Source: Clostridiales bacterium (GTDB lineage: Bacteria; Bacillota; Clostridia; Lachnospirales; Lachnospiraceae). From it: a DNA stretch of 64,000 nucleotides. The notes below the pieces were generated by a model that was not told where the DNA came from, ran no database searches, and saw only the letters and a program-made list of their open reading frames with translations. Within the stretch, counting starts at the first letter, position 1. Every line of letters begins with the position of its first letter. Where the stretch lies: NCBI GenBank assembly GCA_018374355.1, contig JAHAFI010000008.1, forward strand, positions 51,000 to 114,999, read 5' to 3'. Below are positions 41,409 through 49,449 of the stretch, in pieces. The translations under genes were made by a program, and so were the position numbers.

Positions 41409-41664
41409 GCGGGGAGGGAGGTTTTGCCTTCTGGAGGAAATGCATGGCGCGGGGGGATGAAGATGTTCTTAGGGAAAATGGGGCGGGCAGGCAGGGGGAG
41501 ATACAGGCTCACGAAGCCTGTATCTCAGGGCTGTTGAGGTGAGAAAATCCTTCAGATTTTCTTGCCGAATCAGCCCGGTACCCTGATTGTCCGCCCCATT
41601 TTCCCTTAGAACATCCATCCCCCTGTGCTGCATTTCCTCCAGAAGGCAAAACCTTCCTCCCCGC
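41409..41664. repeat. 256-bp foldback element with two branch hairpins
   Basis: Imperfect inverted arms of about 85-90 bp: left 41409-41497, right 41581-41664, both containing GGAGGAAATGCA, GGGGGATG, TTAGGGAAAATGGGGCGG in mirror order. Between them are a perfect 12-bp stem GAGATACAGGCT/AGCCTGTATCTC (41498-41526) and a second branch GGGCTG/CAGCCC (41528-41576) that encloses AGAAAATC/GATTTTCT (41542-41562). The whole can fold as a three-way, cruciform-like structure. Short open frames across it have no ribosome-binding sites. It ends 43 bp before the ylxM -35 box. Confidence 0.85.
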
Positions 41665-41707
41665 GTCCCCCCAACTAAAAAAAATAAAAATTGTCAAGAA
41701 AAAACAC

Positions 41708-41736
41708 TTGACACCACCCCACATCTATTGTATGAT
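41708..41736 (+). promoter_or_regulatory. Sigma-A promoter of the ylxM-ffh operon
   Basis: TTGACA (41708-41713), 17 bp, TATGAT (41731-41736), 17 bp before the ylxM start; a very short 5' leader. Confidence 0.82.
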
Positions 41737-41753
41737 GTCCAAGGTGATAAAAC

Positions 41754-42098
41754 ATGGATAAACTTGCAAGGCAAGCCCTACTATACGATTTTTACGGTGA
41801 GCTCCTGACAGCCCACCAGCGAACAATCTACGAAGAAGTAATCCTGAACGATTTTTCTCTCAGCGAGGTAGCCGAAGATCAGGGAATCAGCCGTCAGGGC
41901 GTTCACGATCTGGTAAAACGCAGCACCAAGCTTCTGGAAGACTACGAAGCCAAACTGCATCTGGTAGAAAAATTCATATCCATTCGGGAAAAAGTCCATG
42001 AGATTCACGGACTGACACAGAAATATGAGGACAGAGACTTAAACGAGCTGATGGCAGAGATTGAGAAATTGTCCCACAGTATTTTAGAGGAGTTATAG
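41754..42098 (+). CDS. ylxM: YlxM-family DNA-binding/SRP-associated protein
   Basis: 114 residues, helix-turn-helix of the sigma-70 region 4 type: LLTAHQRTIYEEVILNDFSL and VAEDQGISRQGVHDLVKRS (about 18-58), followed by a coiled tail. YlxM proteins are encoded next to ffh and have been linked to the SRP in streptococci; a precise role here is inference. The stop is 3 nt before ffh, with the ffh ribosome-binding site in its last codons, so they are co-translated. Confidence 0.93.
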   Translation: MDKLARQALLYDFYGELLTAHQRTIYEEVILNDFSLSEVAEDQGISRQGVHDLVKRSTKLLEDYEAKLHLVEKFISIREKVHEIHGLTQKYEDRDLNELMAEIEKLSHSILEEL

Positions 42099-42101
42099 TA
42101 C

Positions 42102-43448
42102 ATGGCATTTGAAAGCTTGACTGAAAAATTGCAGAATGTATTTAAAAACTTACGAAGCAAAGGCCGTCTGACAGAGGCAGATGTAAAAACAGCATTAAAA
42201 GAAGTAAAGATGGCGCTTCTGGAAGCTGATGTCAGTTTTAAGGTTGTAAAACAGTTCATCAAATCCGTACAGGAACGGGCAGTAGGACAGGACGTTATGA
42301 ACGGTCTGAACCCGGGCCAGATGGTTATCAAGATTGTAAACGATGAACTGGTATCTCTGATGGGAAGCGAGACCACGGAGATTGCGCTGCGTCCGGCAGG
42401 AGAGATTACCGTCATTATGATGGCAGGTCTTCAGGGTGCAGGTAAGACAACCACGACGGCAAAGATTGCCGGTAAGTTAAAATCAAAAGGAAGAAAGCCG
42501 CTTCTGGCAGCCTGTGACGTCTACCGTCCGGCAGCGATCACCCAGCTTCAGATCAATGGAGAAAAACAGGGTGTGGAAGTATTTTCCATGGGTGACAAAC
42601 AGAAACCCGTGAACATTGCGAAAGCGGCCATTGAACATGCTAAAAACCATGGCTTTAATGTCGTGATTTTAGATACAGCCGGACGTCTTCATATAGATGA
42701 GGACATGATGCAGGAGCTGATTGAGATTAAGGAAAAGGTTCAGGTGGATCAGACCATTTTGGTGGTTGACGCCATGACCGGACAGGATGCAGTCAATGTA
42801 TCCGAGACCTTCAATCAGAAAGTGGGCATTGACGGCGTAATAGTAACAAAACTTGACGGTGATACCCGAGGCGGTGCTGCTCTTTCTATCAAAGCGATCA
42901 GCGGCAAACCGATTCTCTACGTGGGTATGGGAGAGAAGCTTTCCGATCTGGAACAGTTCTACCCGGACCGTATGGCTTCCAGAATTTTGGGCATGGGCGA
43001 TGTGATGAGCCTGATTGAGAAGGCACAGCAGAACATCGACGAAGACAAGGCCAAAGCGATGGAGCAGAAGATCAGAAAAGCCACTTTCGGCTTTGATGAT
43101 TATCTGGAAAGCATGAACCAGATGAAAAATATGGGCGGCATTTCCAGCGTACTCAACATGCTTCCCGGTATTGGCAGTAAAGCCAAAGATATCGAGGGAA
43201 TGATCGATGAAAAGGACATGGCGAGAAAGGAAGCAATCATCCTTTCCATGACTCCTAAGGAGCGGGCCAACCCGGACATCCTGAATATCTCCCGGAAAAA
43301 GCGGATTGCACAGGGTGCAGGTGTGGAACTGGCGGAGGTAAACCGCATGGTGAAACAGTTTGAACAGACTAGGAAGATGATGAAACAGATGCCCGGTATG
43401 ATGGGCGGTAAAATCGGCAAAAGAGGAGGCTTCAAACTTCCCTTTTAA
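42102..43448 (+). CDS. ffh: Signal recognition particle GTPase Ffh
   Basis: 448 residues; binds signal sequences and 4.5S/6S RNA and pairs with FtsY. N domain from MAFESLTEKLQNVFKNLRSK, G1 GLQGAGKTTTTAKIAGKL near 107, DVYRPAAITQL near 136, DTAGRLHIDEDMMQEL near 188 and TKLDGDTRGG near 247. The methionine-rich M domain runs from about 325 to the end (MKNMGGISSVLNMLPG, then MMKQMPGMMGG). Complete. The small SRP RNA gene was not found in this window. Confidence 0.97.
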   Translation: MAFESLTEKLQNVFKNLRSKGRLTEADVKTALKEVKMALLEADVSFKVVKQFIKSVQERAVGQDVMNGLNPGQMVIKIVNDELVSLMGSETTEIALRPAGEITVIMMAGLQGAGKTTTTAKIAGKLKSKGRKPLLAACDVYRPAAITQLQINGEKQGVEVFSMGDKQKPVNIAKAAIEHAKNHGFNVVILDTAGRLHIDEDMMQELIEIKEKVQVDQTILVVDAMTGQDAVNVSETFNQKVGIDGVIVTKLDGDTRGGAALSIKAISGKPILYVGMGEKLSDLEQFYPDRMASRILGMGDVMSLIEKAQQNIDEDKAKAMEQKIRKATFGFDDYLESMNQMKNMGGISSVLNMLPGIGSKAKDIEGMIDEKDMARKEAIILSMTPKERANPDILNISRKKRIAQGAGVELAEVNRMVKQFEQTRKMMKQMPGMMGGKIGKRGGFKLPF

Positions 43449-43481
43449 ATAGCAAGCAAATATCCCAAGGAGGTGAAAGTA

Positions 43482-43727
43482 ATGGCAGTAAAAATCAGAT
43501 TAAGAAGAATGGGTCAGAAAAAGGCACCTTTCTATAGAATCATTGTAGCAGATTCCAAATCCCCGAGAGATGGAAGATTCATCGAAGAGATCGGAACATA
43601 CGATCCGAACTGTAACCCAAGCGTTTACAAAGTAGATGAAGAAGCAGCTAAAAAATGGCTGGCTAACGGCGCACAGCCGACAGAGGTTGTAAGCAAAATC
43701 TTCAAATTAGCTGGTATCGAGAAATAA
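43482..43727 (+). CDS. rpsP: 30S ribosomal protein S16
   Basis: 81 residues, basic, with the conserved start AVKIRLRRMGQKKAPFYRI and VADSKSPRDGRFIEEIGTYDP. The ATG at 43482 is preceded by AAGGAGG by 8 nt; an upstream in-frame codon at 43473 lies within that site. Fourth gene of the ylxM-ffh-rpsP-khpA run. Confidence 0.97.
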   Translation: MAVKIRLRRMGQKKAPFYRIIVADSKSPRDGRFIEEIGTYDPNCNPSVYKVDEEAAKKWLANGAQPTEVVSKIFKLAGIEK

Positions 43728-43822
43728 TAGAATATGCAGAACCATAGGGACTGCGGAATCGTTTTTGCCCGGTGCATTCTTCCACAAGGAAGAATGTCCT
43801 GACAAATGCGTGGAGGTGCGTA

Positions 43823-44053
43823 ATGAAAGATTTAGTAGAAGTAATTGCAAAATCCCTCGTAGACCATCCGGAAGAAGTGGTTGTAACACAGACTGAAGAG
43901 AGCGATGCGATTTTAGTTGAGTTGAAGGTAGCACCTTCCGATATGGGTAAGGTGATTGGCCGTCAGGGGCGTATCGCAAAAGCGATCCGTACGGTTGTAA
44001 AAGCTGCTTCCTCCAAATGTGATAAGAAGGTTGTAGTTGAAATTCTGCAATAG
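43823..44053 (+). CDS. khpA: KH-domain RNA-binding protein KhpA
   Basis: 76 residues, a single type II KH fold with the GxxG loop in VIGRQGRIAKAIRTVVKAA (about 41-59). Binds RNA, typically with KhpB, and affects cell elongation and division in streptococci. The ATG at 43823 follows TGGAGGTG; the longer frame from 43772 has no ribosome-binding site. A weak terminator hairpin follows. Confidence 0.95.
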   Translation: MKDLVEVIAKSLVDHPEEVVVTQTEESDAILVELKVAPSDMGKVIGRQGRIAKAIRTVVKAASSKCDKKVVVEILQ

Positions 44054-44065
44054 CTGAAAATATGA

Positions 44066-44093
44066 GGATGTAGCCTTGGGCTATGTCCTTTTT
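44066..44093 (+). terminator. Terminator or attenuator between khpA and rimM
   Basis: GGATGTAGCC (44066-44075) pairs with GGCTATGTCC (44079-44088; two G-U pairs), followed by TTTTT. May lower rimM-trmD expression relative to rpsP. Confidence 0.7.
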
Positions 44094-44119
44094 ATATAGA
44101 CTGAAAAGGAGACAAACAT

Positions 44120-44629
44120 ATGGAACAATTACTGCAGGTGGGAGTGATTTCCAGTACTCACGGAATCCGGGGAGAAGTCAAAGTATTTCCTACGACAGAT
44201 GATGCGAACAGATTTAAGAAGCTGAAGGATGTGATTCTGGATACCGGAAGAGAACAGAAACCGCTGAAAATCGAAGGGGTAAAATTCTTCAAACAGTTTG
44301 TAATTCTGAAATTCAAGGACATTGACAACATCAATGATATTGAAAAATATAAAGGAAAAAGTCTGTATGTGACCAGAGAACAGGCAGTGAAGCTGGAAAA
44401 GGACGAGTATTTCATCGCGGACCTCATTGATATGCAGGTGTTTTTGGAGGATGGCACGGCTTTCGGCGTATTGACGGATGTGATGCAGACCGGGGCGAAT
44501 GATGTATATTGCATACAGAATGAAGAGCATGGAGAAGTTCTGGTTCCGGCAATCGGGGAATGTATTCTGGATGTGGATGTGGAAGCCGGAAAAATGACCA
44601 TTCATCTGATGCCGGGACTGATTGACTGA
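44120..44629 (+). CDS. rimM: 16S rRNA processing protein RimM
   Basis: 169 residues; assists 30S head assembly and binds S19. The N-terminal domain starts LLQVGVISSTHGIRGEVKVF, and the C-terminal PRC-barrel includes YFIADLIDMQVFLEDG and ENDVYCI-like NDVYCIQNEEHGEVLVPAI near 125. AAAAGGAG is 9-10 nt upstream of the ATG. A short repeat element separates it from trmD. Confidence 0.95.
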   Translation: MEQLLQVGVISSTHGIRGEVKVFPTTDDANRFKKLKDVILDTGREQKPLKIEGVKFFKQFVILKFKDIDNINDIEKYKGKSLYVTREQAVKLEKDEYFIADLIDMQVFLEDGTAFGVLTDVMQTGANDVYCIQNEEHGEVLVPAIGECILDVDVEAGKMTIHLMPGLID

Positions 44630-44631
44630 CG

Positions 44632-44685
44632 GTGACTGTTCATGAGATTACTGTGACTATGAGGGACAGGGGACTGAATAGTTAG
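44632..44685. repeat. Short (54 bp) copy of the inverted-end repeat family
   Basis: Left end GTGACTGTTCA (44632-44642), right end TGAATAGTTAG (44675-44685). The interior TGTGACTATGAGGGACAGG matches the right-hand part of the copy at 32592. The hairpin core is absent. It lies inside the rimM-trmD gap. Confidence 0.65.
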
Positions 44686-44751
44686 GACTGACAGAAGCAG
44701 TCGGAGTTTCAGAGACGTACTTGAACACTATAGATTTAGAGAGGAAATGCT

Positions 44752-45495
44752 ATGCACTATCATGTACTTACTTTATTTCCGGAGATGATTACCCAAGGAC
44801 TGGGGACCAGTGTGATTGGGAGAGCCATGGAACAGGGGATCATCCGGCTGACAGCTACAAATATCCGGGATTATTCCACCAACAAACATATGAAGGTGGA
44901 TGATTACCCCTATGGAGGCGGCGCCGGAATGGTGATGCAGGCGGAGCCGGTATACGGGGCGTGCAAGGCCGTGGAGGAAGAAATCGGATACAAGCCACGG
45001 GTCATTTACCTGACCCCGCAGGGAAAGGTATTTAATCAGTCCATGGTGGAGGATTTTGCCAAAGAGCAGGATCTGGTATTTTTGTGCGGCCATTATGAGG
45101 GGATTGACGAGCGGGTGCTGGAGGAAGTGGTGACGGATTATGTTTCCATCGGGGATTACGTTCTGACAGGAGGCGAACTGCCATCCATGGTTATGATTGA
45201 TGCGATTTCCCGCTTCGTACCGGGGGTTTTGAGCAATGAAGAATCGGCACAGTTTGATTCTTTCCACGATAATCTTCTGGAATATCCCCAGTACAGCCGT
45301 CCTGCTGAGTGGATGGGAAAGAAGGTTCCGGAGGTGCTGCTTTCCGGACACCATGCCAACATCGAAAAATGGCGGAGAGAGCAGTCCATCCAGCGCACCC
45401 TCCAGAGGAGACCGGAGCTTTTGGAGGATGCCCTACTCAGCAAGAAAGAGAAAATTTATCTGGATAATCTGAGAAAATCTTTGGAATCAAAGTAG
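44752..45495 (+). CDS. trmD: tRNA (guanine-N1-)-methyltransferase TrmD
   Basis: 247 residues; methylates G37 of tRNAs using S-adenosylmethionine, guarding against frameshifts. SPOUT-fold knot motifs: VIYLTPQGKVFNQ near 84, LCGHYEGIDERVLE near 108 and SIGDYVLTGGELPSMVMIDAI near 133, with the C-terminal PPEVLLSGHH-like VPEVLLSGHHANIEKWRRE. GAGGAAATGC precedes the ATG. rplS, which follows trmD in many Firmicutes, is not found here. Confidence 0.96.
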   Translation: MHYHVLTLFPEMITQGLGTSVIGRAMEQGIIRLTATNIRDYSTNKHMKVDDYPYGGGAGMVMQAEPVYGACKAVEEEIGYKPRVIYLTPQGKVFNQSMVEDFAKEQDLVFLCGHYEGIDERVLEEVVTDYVSIGDYVLTGGELPSMVMIDAISRFVPGVLSNEESAQFDSFHDNLLEYPQYSRPAEWMGKKVPEVLLSGHHANIEKWRREQSIQRTLQRRPELLEDALLSKKEKIYLDNLRKSLESK

Positions 45496-45508
45496 AGGGA
45501 GAAGGAAA

Positions 45509-46180
45509 ATGAGAGAGGAAGAAAAAATCAAAGCGGGCATTCTTTTCTGCCCCGGGGATGCGCAATTGAAAGAAATCAAACGGAAAACCCACAATCTGAA
45601 CTTGGATTACAATGCAACCTATGAGGATGAAACCGAGAAGCGTGCCGCTATCCTCGCACAAATGATTGGGGAATTTGGCGAGGGCGGATTTATACAGGGA
45701 CCGGTATATTTCCATTACGGAAAGCATACCAAAATCGGGAAAAACTTTTTCGGTAATTTCAATTTTACCGTACAGGACGATGCGGAAGTAACCATTGGGG
45801 ATAACTGCAATTTCGGTCCGGGTGTGACGATTGTCACTCCGATACATCCCATGGTGCCGGAGGAACGTCTTGAAATGCTGAATGCCAAGGGAGAGAAAAA
45901 ACGCTTCTGCTATGCAAAACCGGTTCATATCGGAAATAATTGCTGGTTTGGAGCAAATGTAACCGTTTGTCCCGGTGTGACCATCGGTGATAACTGTGTA
46001 ATCGGCGCAGGCAGTGTGGTTACAAGGGATATCCCGTCAGACTCCTTTGGGGCGGGGGTTCCCTGCCGGGTGATCCGGGAAATCACCGAAAAGGACAGTA
46101 TGGTTTACATGCCGGAGGTTTTGGCAGACAATCAGGTGATTGTAAAGAAGAACGAAGGTGATGCAGAACATGCAGTGTGA
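45509..46180 (+). CDS. Sugar O-acetyltransferase, maltose/galactoside acetyltransferase type
   Basis: 223 residues. The N-terminal segment GDAQLKEIKRKTHNLNLDYN is the Mac domain of maltose acetyltransferases. The following left-handed beta-helix is built from hexapeptide turns (TVQDDAEVTIGDNCNFGPGV, VHIGNNCWFGANVTVCPGV, IGDNCVIGAGSVV). The catalytic histidine is expected in VTPIHPMVPEER. It starts 13 nt after trmD, in place of the rplS gene usual there, with GGGAGAAGG upstream. It overlaps the MATE gene. Natural acceptor unknown; detoxifying acetylation of sugars is the usual suggestion. Confidence 0.9.
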   Translation: MREEEKIKAGILFCPGDAQLKEIKRKTHNLNLDYNATYEDETEKRAAILAQMIGEFGEGGFIQGPVYFHYGKHTKIGKNFFGNFNFTVQDDAEVTIGDNCNFGPGVTIVTPIHPMVPEERLEMLNAKGEKKRFCYAKPVHIGNNCWFGANVTVCPGVTIGDNCVIGAGSVVTRDIPSDSFGAGVPCRVIREITEKDSMVYMPEVLADNQVIVKKNEGDAEHAV

Positions 46181-47531
46181 AAATGAAAAAAAATCATGGC
46201 TGCAGGTGGATCTTTTGCACGGTTCCATCATGAAATCCCTGCTGATTTTTGCAATGCCCCTGCTGATATCCAGAATCTTTCAGCAGTTGTATAATACGGC
46301 GGACACCATGATCGTGGGCTATTATCTGGGAGATACCTCTCTGGCGGCGATTGGTTCCTGCGGAGCGATTTATGATCTGCTGGTGGGCTTTGCTCTGGGA
46401 GTCGGAAGCGGTCTTGCCATCGTGACGGCCAGAAGCTTCGGTCAGGGAGACAGAGAGCTGCTGAAAAAATCGGTGGCATCCTCCATGCTGATCGGGGGAG
46501 TCAGCGCGCTGGGGATTTCCGTAATCGGCGGCGTGAGCCTGTATCCTCTGCTGGAAATCTTACATACACCGGAGGAGATTATCGCAGAAGCGTATCAGTA
46601 TCTGCTGGTAATCACGGCCTCCATCATTGTCATGTTTGCCTATAATCTCTGTGCAGGGCTGCTCCGGGCCATTGGAAACAGTGTGGTTCCGCTGATCTTC
46701 CTACTGTTTTCCTCCGTGCTGAATGTGGCGCTGGACATTCTGTTTATTGCAAAACTTGGAATGGGAGTACAGGGAGCGGCAGTTGCCACGGCACTTTCGC
46801 AGGTTATCTCGGTGATTCTCTGCGTGATTTATATTTTCTGGAAGGCAAAGATTTTGATTCCGGAGAAAAGGCATTTTAAAGTGGATAAGAAATTGTACCG
46901 GGAGATGCTTGAGCAGGGATTTTCCATGGGATTTATGAGCAGCATCGTCTCGGTGGGCTCTGTGATTTTGCAGTATGGAATCAATGAGCTGGGATATCTG
47001 ATTATCGCTGCACATACCACGGCGAGAAAAATCTATCTGTTTTTCAATATGCCGTTTTCTTCCATGGCGCTGGCAATTTCCACCTTTGTGTCCCAGAACA
47101 GGGGAGCTGATCAGAGAGACAGAATCTGCAAGTCCATGAAAATCGTGTTTATCTATGATTTTGTAATGGCGGCAATCTGTTCAGTGATCTTATTTTTCTT
47201 TGCAGAGGATATGATCCGGATCGTATCGGGTTCGGAAGAGAGGGCGGTGCTGGAAAACGGGGCCTTATATATGAAAATCGTAGGACCGTTTTATGCCGCG
47301 CTGGGCGTTCTGGCCCAGACCCGCTGTGCCCTTCAGGGGCTGGGGGAAAAGATGCTGCCTTTGATTGCCAGCGTGATAGAACTGGTGGGAAAATTGTTGT
47401 TTGTGGTACTGCTGATACCGAGGTATGGGTATATGGCGGTGATTTTCTGTGAGCCGGTGATCTGGTGCGTGATGGCGGTACAGCTTTTGTATGCGTTTTA
47501 CAGGAATCCATATATCAGGGGAAAGGTGTGA
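46170..47531 (+). CDS. MATE-family multidrug/metabolite exporter
   Basis: 453 residues, 12 membrane helices in two MatE halves. ILFAMPLLISRIFQQLYNTADTMIVGYYLG-like sequence at the N terminus (about 24-50) and SCGAIYDLLVGFALGVGSGLAIVTARSFGQ mark the first half; GFSMGFMSSIVSVGSVILQYGINELG marks the second. Sodium- or proton-driven efflux is expected. The start is taken as ATG 46170, 8 nt after AAGGTGA; ATG 46161 is an alternative. It overlaps the acetyltransferase by 11 nt. Its stop codon lies in the loop of its own terminator. Confidence 0.9.
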   Translation: MQCENEKKSWLQVDLLHGSIMKSLLIFAMPLLISRIFQQLYNTADTMIVGYYLGDTSLAAIGSCGAIYDLLVGFALGVGSGLAIVTARSFGQGDRELLKKSVASSMLIGGVSALGISVIGGVSLYPLLEILHTPEEIIAEAYQYLLVITASIIVMFAYNLCAGLLRAIGNSVVPLIFLLFSSVLNVALDILFIAKLGMGVQGAAVATALSQVISVILCVIYIFWKAKILIPEKRHFKVDKKLYREMLEQGFSMGFMSSIVSVGSVILQYGINELGYLIIAAHTTARKIYLFFNMPFSSMALAISTFVSQNRGADQRDRICKSMKIVFIYDFVMAAICSVILFFFAEDMIRIVSGSEERAVLENGALYMKIVGPFYAALGVLAQTRCALQGLGEKMLPLIASVIELVGKLLFVVLLIPRYGYMAVIFCEPVIWCVMAVQLLYAFYRNPYIRGKV

Positions 47532-47550
47532 GAAAGCCTTTCCCCTCTTT
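47518..47550 (+). terminator. Intrinsic terminator overlapping the end of the MATE gene
   Basis: GGGGAAAGG (47518-47526) is inside the coding region and pairs perfectly with CCTTTCCCC (47537-47545), followed by TCTTTT. The stop TGA (47529-47531) is in the loop. Confidence 0.82.
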
Positions 47551-47576
47551 TGCATTGCGATGCAGGATAAAATACA

Positions 47577-48347
47577 TCAGATGCTTCGTTTGTTGAAAAG
47601 CATAACGGACAGGAGACCGTGAAGGAGGATCAGGAAAGCTGTAATCCCCATCGCGGGCAGGCATTGGCCGGCATCAAGGCTTCCCGCCAGCAGTTCGTTG
47701 GAGCTCAGCAAAAATGTGGGCACATACTCTTTAAATGCCGGAAGGAAAGACAGCAGATAGGAGACGGCAAACACAGCTCCGGCAGAGAGGGTAACGGCGG
47801 ATGCAGAGGAAAAAACAGCGGATGCAGGCAAAATAACTGAAATCAGCCACAGTCCCACCAGATAATTTCCAAATACAGCCGTCAGCAGATTCCGGGCAAT
47901 ACGGTTATCCCAGAAGTATGCGTTATAACCGTAAGTAATGCCTAAGGTGAGAAGATATCCTGCTGTCCAAAGCAGAAACATTACAAACATTTTGGAAACT
48001 AATATTTTCCAGCGCTTCATTCCCTTTGCAATGATGTTCAGGAGTGTTCCCTTCTGGTATTCTCCGGTTAAAGCTGCGCTGAACATCACAAGGAAAATGA
48101 TCAGCAGAATAGGCATATTTTTAAAGAACTGCGTCCATGAGGTCAGGGCATCCACCTCGATTCCGGTGATGAGCATACCATTTTCCTCAAGCTGCTCCGA
48201 CAGGACGGTAAGCATCCAAGGGGTCATTTTGGCTACAGCGGGGTTCATGATCCCAAAGAGGCAAAAGAGAATACTAAGGATCATGAGCCTTCCGCTTCGC
48301 ACTTGTTCTAAAAATTCTTTTCCGGTAAAAGCCGTGAATTGTTTCAT
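47577..48347 (-). CDS. ABC-2 transporter permease
   Basis: 256 residues, about six helices (for example MPILLIIFLVMFSAALTGEY, MFVMFLLWTAGYLLTLGITY, YLVGLWLISVILPASAVFSSA, VTLSAGAVFAVSYLLSFLPAF). AALTGEYQKGTLLNIIAKGM-like sequence is the coupling region of ABC-2 permeases. Last gene of a four-gene minus-strand operon; its start overlaps the ATPase stop by 4 nt. Exported substrate unknown. Confidence 0.85.
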   Translation of the reverse strand: MKQFTAFTGKEFLEQVRSGRLMILSILFCLFGIMNPAVAKMTPWMLTVLSEQLEENGMLITGIEVDALTSWTQFFKNMPILLIIFLVMFSAALTGEYQKGTLLNIIAKGMKRWKILVSKMFVMFLLWTAGYLLTLGITYGYNAYFWDNRIARNLLTAVFGNYLVGLWLISVILPASAVFSSASAVTLSAGAVFAVSYLLSFLPAFKEYVPTFLLSSNELLAGSLDAGQCLPAMGITAFLILLHGLLSVMLFNKRSI

Positions 48348-49246
48348 TTTCCAATCACCTCCAAAAACAAATCCTCCAGTGTTGGTTCCAGCCGTTCCAA
48401 CCGTACAATAGGGAGTTGATTTCGGGACAGAAGCTCCATCATTTTCAGCAGATTCTCCGATGTCTTTTTGGAGAAAAGCAGTTTTGTCCTGCCGGATTTT
48501 GTGCCGCCGGGACAGATGCTTAAAAATACATCTGCTTCCTGCTCCGTCAAAAATTCGATTTCGATAGTGTCTCCTTTTCGGAGACCTCTGATTTCTTCCA
48601 GCGTTCCGCTGAGAGTCACTTTCCCGTCATGAAGAAATGCGATGCGGTCACAGATACGCTCCACATCCGACAGGATATGGGTGGAAAATACAACGGTGGT
48701 ATGTTCTCTCACCGAGGAGAGAATATCCAGAATCTCTTTTCGGCCCACCGGGTCCAGCGCTGATGTGGGTTCGTCGCAGATCAACAGTTTAGGGCTGTTC
48801 AAAAGAGCCTGAGCGATCCCCAGTCTCTGCTTCATTCCGCGGGAAAAGCCTTTGATCCGCTTGTTTTCCCCATCAAGTCCCACCAGCTTTAATAATTCAT
48901 TCGATTTTGCCTTGATATTCCCGCTGTCCATCCCTGTAATCTGTCCGCACATGGACAGGTATTCTTTCGGTGTCATAAATCCATAAAATTCCGGGACATC
49001 GGGCAGATAGCCGATATATTTGTTTGTACTGTTCTGTCCGAAGGTTACCTTTTCACCATTTACGGAAATTTCACCGCTGTCACTTTTCAGCAAACCCAGA
49101 ACGATTTTCATGGTTGTGGTTTTTCCCACTCCATTTTGACCGATAAAACCAAATATGGAATGCTCAGGCACAGAAAAACTCAGATCATCCAATACTTTTT
49201 TTCTTCCAAATGTTTTTGTTACATGAGAAATTTCTAAAATATCCAT
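48344..49246 (-). CDS. ABC transporter ATP-binding protein
   Basis: 300 residues. Walker A GQNGVGKTTTMKIVLGLL near 36, signature FSRGMKQRLGIAQALLNS near 133, Walker B LLICDEPTSALDPVGR near 153, H-loop in STHILSDVERICD. A C-terminal 80-residue extension (TIEIEFLTEQEADVFLS) is as in bacteriocin/lantibiotic-type exporters. Overlaps the permease and abuts the PLDc_N gene by one base, so it is tightly coupled. Confidence 0.92.
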   Translation of the reverse strand: MDILEISHVTKTFGRKKVLDDLSFSVPEHSIFGFIGQNGVGKTTTMKIVLGLLKSDSGEISVNGEKVTFGQNSTNKYIGYLPDVPEFYGFMTPKEYLSMCGQITGMDSGNIKAKSNELLKLVGLDGENKRIKGFSRGMKQRLGIAQALLNSPKLLICDEPTSALDPVGRKEILDILSSVREHTTVVFSTHILSDVERICDRIAFLHDGKVTLSGTLEEIRGLRKGDTIEIEFLTEQEADVFLSICPGGTKSGRTKLLFSKKTSENLLKMMELLSRNQLPIVRLERLEPTLEDLFLEVIGK

Positions 49247-49449
49247 TATGCTTCCTCTTTACCCAGAATAAAATATAAAATCGGTCCCACAAAATTCATT
49301 CCCACAATAGCGATAATCAGCCAGAGAGTACGGCTGCCCCGTTTGTAATTTTCATGGGTGAGGATATGCCAGAGGGTATAGCCCAAAAGGGTGAATTCCA
49401 CAATCACAAGAGGAATCAGGAAGGGTAATATTTCTTTTATTCCAGTCAT
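49246..49449 (-). CDS. Small PLDc_N-domain membrane protein
   Basis: 67 residues, two membrane helices (ILPFLIPLVIVEFTLLGYTLWHIL and LWLIIAIVGMNFVGPILYFILG). The PxLYF-type ending GPILYFILGKEEA is the hallmark of the phospholipase-D N-terminal (PLDc_N) membrane module seen alone as small proteins next to ABC exporters. Its ends overlap both neighbouring genes by one base. Likely an accessory of the exporter; some such proteins confer bacteriocin immunity, but that is conjecture here. Confidence 0.82.
   Translation of the reverse strand: MTGIKEILPFLIPLVIVEFTLLGYTLWHILTHENYKRGSRTLWLIIAIVGMNFVGPILYFILGKEEA

Noticed and set aside
31430..41664. Intact insertion sequence or prophage as carrier of the accessory block
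   Set aside because: No transposase, integrase or phage gene and no clear att site was found between ftsY and ylxM.
41258..41724. Two short minus-strand open frames (84 and 71 codons) across the foldback element
   Set aside because: No ribosome-binding sites, and their sequence is dictated by the inverted repeat.
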